A DNA stretch of 9,328 nt from a bacterium (GTDB taxonomy: Bacteria; Patescibacteriota; Gracilibacteria; UBA1369; LOWO2-01-FULL-3). The DNA is taken from the NCBI GenBank assembly GCA_027622635.1, contig JAQBYK010000041.1, positions 1 to 9,328 of the forward strand. The letters are read 5' to 3'. Below, one piece after another: positions 6,910-9,328 of this stretch; positions within the stretch are counted from its first letter, which is position 1, and each line of letters opens with the position of its first letter. A program made the position numbers and the translations under genes. The notes below the pieces were generated by a model. That model was not told the origin of the DNA and made no database searches. It saw nothing but the letters and a program-made list of their open reading frames with translations.

Positions 6910-7518
6910 CTATAATATTAGGCCCTTTTCTGTTTTTCCAACTAATCTTTCTAAATATCTGGCAATTAAATCTATCTCAAGATTAACTTTGTCCCCAACT
7001 TTTAAATATTGGAAATTCGTTTTTTTGATTGTCAGAGGGGTAAGTTCTACCGAAAAATTTTCCAATTGAAGATTTGTGATAGTTAGACTTACACCGTTGA
7101 TCGTTATTGAGCCCTTAAAAGCGAGGTATTTCGCAATCTTTTTTGGAAAGGCTATGGTAAGTATTGAATCCTCTCTGTTTTCTCTTTTCTTCTTTATTAT
7201 ACCCTCACAATCTACGTGTCCCTGTACAAGATGTCCGTCTATTGGTTGATCCAGTCTCATTGCCGGTTCAAGATTTACTTTTTCTCCTTCTTTTAGATCT
7301 TTCAAATTAGTTCTTTTCAAAGTGTCTGGAATGGCGTCAAAACTAAAAGAGTGCTCGGATAACTCGGTTATTGTTGTGCATACGCCATTTACTGCTATTG
7401 ATTGACCAATTTCTTTATCTTTAATGGTTTCGACAGCATGAATTACGAAGCTTTTAATTGCTTTGTTTTTCCCGACTTTAGCAACTGTGCCTAGTTCTTT
7501 AATAATTCCTGTGAACAT
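6910..7518 (-). CDS. ribE: Riboflavin synthase, alpha chain
   Basis: The 202-residue enzyme dismutates two 6,7-dimethyl-8-ribityllumazine molecules into riboflavin and the pyrimidine precursor used by RibH. It has the diagnostic N-terminus MFTGII and two lumazine-binding barrels (about 1-90 and 95-190), each with a matching signature: SIAVNGVCTTIT at 40-51 (C47) and SITINGVSLTIT at 137-148 (S144). The linker GHLVQGHVD at 95-103 and the C-terminal trimerisation helix at about 182-193 are also typical. It is the first gene of the ribE-ribH-pgk run. Upstream ribD and ribBA are not adjacent, so they must lie elsewhere in the genome if the pathway is complete. No FMN riboswitch could fit in the very short leader predicted from the promoter. 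Confidence 0.95.
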   Translation of the reverse strand: MFTGIIKELGTVAKVGKNKAIKSFVIHAVETIKDKEIGQSIAVNGVCTTITELSEHSFSFDAIPDTLKRTNLKDLKEGEKVNLEPAMRLDQPIDGHLVQGHVDCEGIIKKKRENREDSILTIAFPKKIAKYLAFKGSITINGVSLTITNLQLENFSVELTPLTIKKTNFQYLKVGDKVNLEIDLIARYLERLVGKTEKGLIL

Positions 7519-7540
7519 TAAATATGATTAGTGTGCGGTA

Positions 7541-7569
7541 ATTCTAGGGTTTTGGCTCATCTATTACAA
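7541..7569 (-). promoter_or_regulatory. Sigma-70-type promoter for the ribE-ribH-pgk run
   Basis: On the minus strand TTGTAA (7569-7564, 4 of 6 matches to TTGACA) is followed after exactly 17 bp by TAGAAT (7546-7541, 5 of 6 matches to TATAAT). Transcription should start near 7534, leaving a leader of about 16 nt before the ribE ATG. Unlike the + strand genes here it is not strictly leaderless, but the leader contains no Shine-Dalgarno sequence. Confidence 0.55.
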
Positions 7570-7588
7570 GAGTTTAGAAAAAATTAAT

Positions 7589-7610
7589 AAAAACTTAACA
7601 AAAACTTAAT
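7589..7610. repeat. Two tandem 11-bp direct repeats in the ribE/ssb divergent region
   Basis: AAAAACTTAAC (7589-7599) is followed directly by AAAAACTTAAT (7600-7610), identical except for the last base. The 11-bp period places both copies on the same face of the helix, which suits a tandem dimer of a winged-helix response regulator; TTAACA-N5-TTAATC resembles the Bacillus PhoP-type box. It may equally be chance or DNA curvature in an A-rich spacer. The rest of 7519-7655 holds only the ribE promoter and the ssb upstream motif. Confidence 0.4.
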
Positions 7611-7642
7611 CTTCTTTTGATATGAATGTAGTAATTATTTTC

Positions 7643-7650
7643 TAACCTCA
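7643..7650 (+). promoter_or_regulatory. TAACCTCA motif before ssb, possible degenerate -10 element
   Basis: TAACCTCA ends 5 nt before the ssb ATG at 7656. Its first six bases, taken as a -10 hexamer, end exactly 7 nt before the ATG, as at the TATAAT boxes of two other genes here. A good -35-like TTGATA at 7617-7622 is 20 bp upstream, somewhat too far for a standard promoter. The same octamer precedes the SLH gene. Confidence 0.4.
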
Positions 7651-7655
7651 TTTGT

Positions 7656-8057
7656 ATGAGAAGTTTAAGTAGAGTGACGCTAATTGGGTATCTGGCAGCA
7701 GATCCTGAAATGCGTCAAACAAAATTAGGCAGGTTTGTAGCAAATTTTCCCCTTGCTATAAATCGTAATGTAAAGACTGAAGAAGGGAAAAAACAAGAGG
7801 TGGCAGATTTTCACAGAATAGTTGCGTGGAGTAAATTAGCCGATATCTGCTCTCAGTATTTGTTTAAGGGGATGGGAGTTTTTGTTGAAGGCAGGTTGAT
7901 TAATACTTCTTATGATGACAAGGATGGTGTACGTCATTTTCGAACTGAAATTGTTGCTGATACATTGAATATTTTAACTCCAAAGAAGTCTGAAGTTGAA
8001 GTTGAGACCGCTGATGTTAAAGAAAAGAACAAAGAAAAAACTTTGGCTAGTGCTTAA
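7656..8057 (+). CDS. ssb: Single-stranded DNA-binding protein, short form
   Basis: The 133-residue protein has an OB-fold over about residues 1-108 with the usual SSB pattern: SRVTLIGYLAADPEMR at 5-20, FHRIVAWSKLADICSQYL at 52-69 (W58), KGMGVFVEGRL at 71-81 and a closing FRTEIVADTLNIL at 95-107. It would coat single-stranded DNA during replication, repair and recombination as a tetramer. The C-terminal tail (109-133) is short, Lys/Glu-rich and ends KTLASA. It lacks the acidic DDxIPF-like tip through which most bacterial SSBs recruit partners. The gene has no Shine-Dalgarno sequence, begins close to a possible -10 element, and is followed by a probable terminator at 8067. Confidence 0.93.
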   Translation: MRSLSRVTLIGYLAADPEMRQTKLGRFVANFPLAINRNVKTEEGKKQEVADFHRIVAWSKLADICSQYLFKGMGVFVEGRLINTSYDDKDGVRHFRTEIVADTLNILTPKKSEVEVETADVKEKNKEKTLASA

Positions 8058-8066
8058 TTTTATTTT

Positions 8067-8096
8067 AAGGGGTTTACATTGCTAGGCCCCTTTCTT
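8067..8096 (+). terminator. Probable intrinsic terminator of ssb
   Basis: AAGGGG (8067-8072) can pair with CCCCTT (8087-8092) around a 14-nt loop, followed by a modest T-rich run (TCTT). It lies 9 nt past the ssb stop. The stem is only 6 bp and the T tract is interrupted, so termination may be partial. The loop contains the -35 hexamer of the next gene's promoter. Confidence 0.5.
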
Positions 8097-8101
8097 ATAA
8101 T
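8073..8101 (+). promoter_or_regulatory. Strong promoter for the zinc-ribbon gene, probable near-leaderless start
   Basis: TTTACA (8073-8078, 5 of 6 matches to TTGACA), an ideal 17-bp spacer and a perfect TATAAT (8096-8101) make this the best promoter in the window. The hexamer ends 8 nt before the ATG at 8110, so the leader should be about 2 nt or absent. It overlaps the ssb terminator hairpin, whose 3' arm lies between the -35 and -10 elements. Confidence 0.75.
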
Positions 8102-8109
8102 GTCCGCAA

Positions 8110-8442
8110 ATGCCAATATTTCAATATAAATGTCAGAGTTGCTATTCGGTCTTTGAACATCTTGTTTCTTCTTTGAAACCGGTTGATCTTGCTTGTCTTT
8201 CTTGTGGAGCATCAGATGTGTTGAGATCAGAATCCGCTTATTTTTATCCAAACAAGAACTTTTGTCCTCATGATAAGGAGCTTGATATGGATGATTTGCA
8301 GACTAAATTGGGTGGGATAATGCAAAATCGGGAGCAAGAGTGTGGAGGTTGTGGAACCGATGGTGCACCCGGAAAATGCAAATCTGATTCCGGCTCTTGT
8401 GGAAGTTGTTCTTGTGGTAAAGGTGGTTGTGGGTCAAAATAG
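8110..8442 (+). CDS. FmdB-type zinc-ribbon protein with cysteine-rich C-terminal tail
   Basis: The 110-residue protein begins MPIFQYKCQSC, the hallmark of FmdB-family putative regulatory zinc ribbons. Two CxxC knuckles, C8/C11 and C29/C32, should bind one zinc ion. A middle segment follows (C52-P-H-D, then a helical LDMDDLQTKLGGIMQNREQ at about 58-76). The tail from 77 to 110 is rich in Gly, Ser and Cys, with cysteines at 78, 81, 90, 97, 100, 102 and 107. That is 12 cysteines in all, more than one zinc site needs, so the tail may bind further metal or be redox-active. The cellular role of FmdB proteins is poorly known, and naming this a regulator is not warranted by sequence alone. A strong promoter with almost no leader drives it. 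Confidence 0.8.
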   Translation: MPIFQYKCQSCYSVFEHLVSSLKPVDLACLSCGASDVLRSESAYFYPNKNFCPHDKELDMDDLQTKLGGIMQNREQECGGCGTDGAPGKCKSDSGSCGSCSCGKGGCGSK

Positions 8443-8457
8443 ATTTTGGCGTTAAGA

Positions 8458-8463
8458 TATAAT
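8458..8463 (+). promoter_or_regulatory. Promoter -10 box (TATAAT) of the solute-binding lipoprotein gene, probable leaderless start
   Basis: A perfect TATAAT ends 7 nt before the ATG at 8471. The preceding bases give GATATAAT, as at the first gene of the window. No good -35 hexamer is visible at 16-18 bp upstream, where the sequence is the 3' end of the zinc-ribbon gene. No Shine-Dalgarno sequence is present. Confidence 0.55.
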
Positions 8464-8470
8464 CATTCCT

Positions 8471-9328
8471 ATGTATAGAAAATCTTTAGTTTATTTGCTC
8501 GTATTATCTGTGTTGGTTTCTTTTGTTTTTTCAGGGTGTAGGGAGAAAGGAGCCAATGGAAAAAAGGAAGATTTCACAGGTGTGGAATTAACTTATTATA
8601 AGATGTGGGATGATTCAGAAATTTTAGAGCCAATTATTAATGAGTATCAGGCTTCTCATCCCGGACTTCAGATTCACTATAGAAAGTTTTCCGATTTTAA
8701 CGAATATCAAAGGACTATTTTGAATGAGATGGCTGAAGGAGAGGGGCCTGACATTTTCTCTATGCAAAATACCTGGTTTGCAAGCAATTATAAGAAAATT
8801 TCTCCAATGCCAACCGATTTTGGAAGTCCGAACGATTTCTTGTCACTGTTTGTTGATGTAGCCTATCAGGATTTAGTCCGAACTGATCAAAATGGCCAAT
8901 TGGGCGTTATGGCTTTACCTATGACTGTTGATACTTTGGCTTTGTATTATAACAAAGATCATTATGAAGATCGTATTCCTTCCAGAGGGACTCCTGCTGA
9001 TACATGGGAGGGGATAAAGGAGGATGTTGTTCTTTTGAATAAAGAAGATGAAAATCTTGATCTTGAAGTTTCCGGTATCGCAATGGGTCGTGCTGACAAT
9101 ATTAGTCGTGGTGTTGATGTTTTGTACTTATTGATGCTCCAGTATGGCACAAAATTTTATAATGATAATATGTCGGAGTCAATTTTTGCAGGTCAGCAGA
9201 CCTCTTCAGGTCCATCAAATTATCCCGGACTTGATGCACTGGATCTTTACACCAGTTTTGCCGATGCAAATCAAAAACATTATTCCTGGAATGAATATAT
9301 TGTTGATGATGATTCTATTGAAAAGGAA
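8471..9328 (+). CDS. Extracellular solute-binding lipoprotein, family 1 (ABC sugar transporter type), 3'-truncated by window end
   Basis: An open frame of 286 codons runs off the window end. I translated it directly from the ATG at 8471. It begins with a lipoprotein signal peptide: basic YRK, a hydrophobic core (about 6-20) and FSGC with C23 as the probable lipidated cysteine; phenylalanine at -3 is a slightly atypical lipobox. The mature part has the pattern of family 1 substrate-binding proteins: LTYYKMWDDSEILEPIINEY after the lipobox region, GPDIFSMQNTWF (about 92-103) and ALPMTVDTLALYYNKDHY (about 148-165), where family members contact sugar. It should sit on the outer face of the membrane and pass a carbohydrate-like solute to an ABC permease. 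Permease genes would be expected downstream, outside the window. The ligand is not readable from sequence. The roughly 400-450-residue family norm implies that over a third of the protein is missing. Confidence 0.82.
   Translation, partial: MYRKSLVYLLVLSVLVSFVFSGCREKGANGKKEDFTGVELTYYKMWDDSEILEPIINEYQASHPGLQIHYRKFSDFNEYQRTILNEMAEGEGPDIFSMQNTWFASNYKKISPMPTDFGSPNDFLSLFVDVAYQDLVRTDQNGQLGVMALPMTVDTLALYYNKDHYEDRIPSRGTPADTWEGIKEDVVLLNKEDENLDLEVSGIAMGRADNISRGVDVLYLLMLQYGTKFYNDNMSESIFAGQQTSSGPSNYPGLDALDLYTSFADANQKHYSWNEYIVDDDSIEKE

Noticed and set aside
6911..6916. TATAAT on the + strand near the ribE stop
   Set aside because: It would fire antisense into ribE. The only -35-like sequence (TTGATC at 6883) is 22 bp away, and the bases are explained by ribE codons and stop.
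7519..7655. FMN riboswitch ahead of ribE
   Set aside because: The predicted leader is about 16 nt and the whole intergenic space is 137 bp shared with ssb; no conserved RFN-element segments are visible.
8962..9150. Minus-strand open frame of 62 codons
   Set aside because: It is antisense within the solute-binding protein gene, whose frame is open to the window end and matches family motifs.

Overview
This is an AT-rich, densely packed bacterial window. It holds nine complete protein genes and the 5' part of a tenth, with no RNA genes, insertion sequences or CRISPR arrays that I can see. Three things suggest a Candidate Phyla Radiation (Patescibacteria) genome: the large free-standing TraG/VirD4-like ATPase, the FmdB-type zinc-ribbon protein with a cysteine-rich tail, and very short gene spacing with no Shine-Dalgarno sequences. 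I hold this with moderate confidence because no marker RNA is present. Conserved domains read through without in-frame TGA, which argues against the UGA=Gly code of Gracilibacteria and Absconditabacteria.

Left block (1-5276, + strand). A membrane-anchored TraG/VirD4-type DNA-transport ATPase overlaps a six-helix membrane protein carrying the sphingomyelin-synthase-like PAP2_C catalytic motifs. A RidA-family enamine/imine deaminase follows closely. Next comes a secreted SLH-domain surface protein with two diverged C-terminal modules and an Asp-Ala repeat tail.

Middle block (5266-7518, - strand). A three-gene run is read as ribE (riboflavin synthase), ribH (lumazine synthase), pgk (phosphoglycerate kinase). 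There is 1 nt between ribE and ribH and a 4-nt ATGA overlap between ribH and pgk. The 3' end of pgk overlaps the 3' end of the SLH gene by 11 bp, convergently. RibE and RibH catalyse the last two steps of riboflavin synthesis. The earlier genes (ribBA, ribD) are not in the window.

Right block (7656-9328, + strand). Divergent from ribE lie a short single-stranded DNA-binding protein lacking the usual acidic tip, the FmdB-type zinc-ribbon protein, and the start of a lipoprotein resembling a family 1 extracellular solute-binding protein (ABC sugar uptake), cut by the window end.

The main regulatory observation is that several + strand genes have a -10 hexamer ending only 7 or 8 nt before the ATG. 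That predicts leaderless or nearly leaderless mRNAs. Three cases have a perfect TATAAT. Two others (SLH gene, ssb) share the motif TAACCTCA at almost the same place. I see no obviously novel multi-gene system; the most unusual items are the leaderless promoter architecture, the SLH protein modules and the ATPase/PAP2_C pair.
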